Part shown: piece by piece, positions 5,686 through 6,389 of the stretch
Position numbering within the stretch: the stretch's first letter is position 1
How the letters are laid out: each line of letters opens with the position of its first letter
From: Chloroflexota bacterium
Lineage (GTDB): Bacteria > Chloroflexota > UBA4733
NCBI GenBank assembly: GCA_025449435.1
Contig: JANWJO010000221.1
Span: forward strand, 1-6,389
Length of the DNA stretch: 6,389 bases
Direction: 5' to 3'
Position numbers and translations under genes: made by a program
Notes under the pieces: generated by a model
Told to the model about the DNA's origin: nothing
Databases searched by the model: none
Seen by the model: only the letters and a program-made list of their open reading frames with translations

Positions 5686-6389
5686 CTATGCCAGGCCAGA
5701 ATCGCTCAGCCAGTCAAACAGCCGGTCGATCCAGGAATCGGTAGGCATGCCCCGCCGGCGCATGCCGAAGCCGTGTCCACCGCGTGCATAGACGTGCAAC
5801 TCGGACGACCGCCCAGCGGCGCGCCAGGCGTCGTGCAATGGCCCGACCCGTGCGGCAGCCACCTGGTCATCCGCCGCCACCGCCTGAAACAGCGGCGGCG
5901 CATCGGCGGGCACGGTCACCACGCCGAATGGTGCGCCATAAATGGCGCCAACCCAAGCCGGCCGCTCACTCGCATCTGGCACCAGTGCGGTGCCGCAAGC
6001 TAACATTGAACCGGCGGAAAAGCCCATGATGCCTGTGCGCTCTGGCTGGATGTTCCATTCAGCGGCGCGCCGGCGCACCACTTTGATGGCTTGGACACCG
6101 TCAGCGATCGCGAGCGGGCGCACTGCGTCCATCCGAGCGCGCCGGCCCTCGTCCACACCACGTGGAGAACCCCAGGCCCGGCGGAACTCGTCGTCGTCAA
6201 CCGGCGTTTGCACTATTCGATAGCGCAGCACAAAGGCGGTGATGCCCTTGGAAACGAGCCATTCAGCCACCTGCGAACCCTCGTGCTCGATGGCCAGGAA
6301 GTGGAACGCGCCACCGGGAGCCACGATGGCCGATGCACCGGTGGCCACCGAAGCCTCTGGCCGGTACACCGTGATCGTTGGGTGTGTCA
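5686..6389 (-). CDS. Alpha/beta hydrolase (esterase/lipase-like), 5' end outside the window
   Basis: The frame is open from the right edge to the TAG at 5686-5688. The GTG at 6369 is a possible start, but six further sense codons (THPTIT, then VYRP) run to the edge and give the usual first strand of this family, so the gene probably begins at or just beyond position 6389. Counting from the GTG, 227 residues are seen. The family pattern is complete: oxyanion loop APGGAFHFLA (17-26), EHEGSQVAEWLVSKGITAFVLRYR (28-51), nucleophile Ser118 in GFSAGS, acid Asp167 or Asp168 in AADD, and catalytic His199 in GGHGFG. This resembles the small cytoplasmic acetylxylan/feruloyl-esterase-like (BD-FAE type) hydrolases. 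No signal peptide is seen in the visible part. As the first visible gene of the operon, it may remove an acyl group or open a lactone of the imported substrate (inference). Confidence 0.88.
   Translation of the reverse strand, partial: THPTITVYRPEASVATGASAIVAPGGAFHFLAIEHEGSQVAEWLVSKGITAFVLRYRIVQTPVDDDEFRRAWGSPRGVDEGRRARMDAVRPLAIADGVQAIKVVRRRAAEWNIQPERTGIMGFSAGSMLACGTALVPDASERPAWVGAIYGAPFGVVTVPADAPPLFQAVAADDQVAAARVGPLHDAWRAAGRSSELHVYARGGHGFGMRRRGMPTDSWIDRLFDWLSDSGLA

Noticed and set aside
5122..6003. Plus-strand open frame of 293 codons
   Set aside because: It is antisense to the enolase-superfamily and alpha/beta hydrolase genes, both with full active-site motifs. Its translation shows no recognisable domain, and it crosses the gap between two real genes, as a high-GC shadow frame often does.
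1..6389. tRNA/rRNA genes, CRISPR arrays, insertion sequences or attachment sites
   Set aside because: No regularly spaced direct repeats, transposase motifs, terminal inverted repeats or tRNA-like folds were noticed; nearly every base is within a recognised coding region.

Overview
This is a high-GC bacterial window, densely packed with genes and with no gap above about 60 bases between genes. Several genes start with GTG and have purine-rich ribosome binding sites (AAAGGA/AAAGGAG type). I cannot fix the lineage from sequence alone. The gene content (binding-protein-dependent sugar ABC transporter, enolase-superfamily enzyme, RraA-like aldolase, FCD-type GntR regulator) suits a heterotrophic soil or water bacterium living on sugar acids or related carbohydrates.

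Left block, plus strand (1-975): the last 26 codons of one sugar-type ABC permease (MalF/UgpA type), followed with a 1-base stop/start overlap by a complete second permease (MalG/UgpE type). This is the membrane part of a carbohydrate importer whose binding protein presumably lies to the left.

Right block, minus strand (6389 down to 1003): five genes in one direction, 39-55 bases apart, which look like one operon. In transcription order they are an alpha/beta hydrolase (5' end outside the window), an enolase-superfamily enzyme of the muconate-lactonizing type, an RraA-like / HMG-aldolase-type protein, an in-frame chimera of a truncated amidohydrolase and a complete FCD-GntR regulator, and a protein resembling the large subunit of N,N-dimethylformamidase with an added N-terminal beta-sandwich domain. 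The two blocks converge, with only 27 bases between the stop codons.

How they may work together (inference): the ABC transporter imports a sugar derivative; the alpha/beta hydrolase and the DMFase-like protein may remove ester or amide groups; the enolase-superfamily enzyme and the RraA-like aldolase may process the acid toward central metabolism; and the GntR protein would be the local regulator.

The standout feature is the chimera. The amidohydrolase half stops abruptly after about 131 residues, roughly the first half of a TIM barrel, and continues without a stop into an intact GntR winged helix plus FCD domain. It is either a natural deletion fusion that left a regulator with a dead-enzyme extension, or an assembly error.
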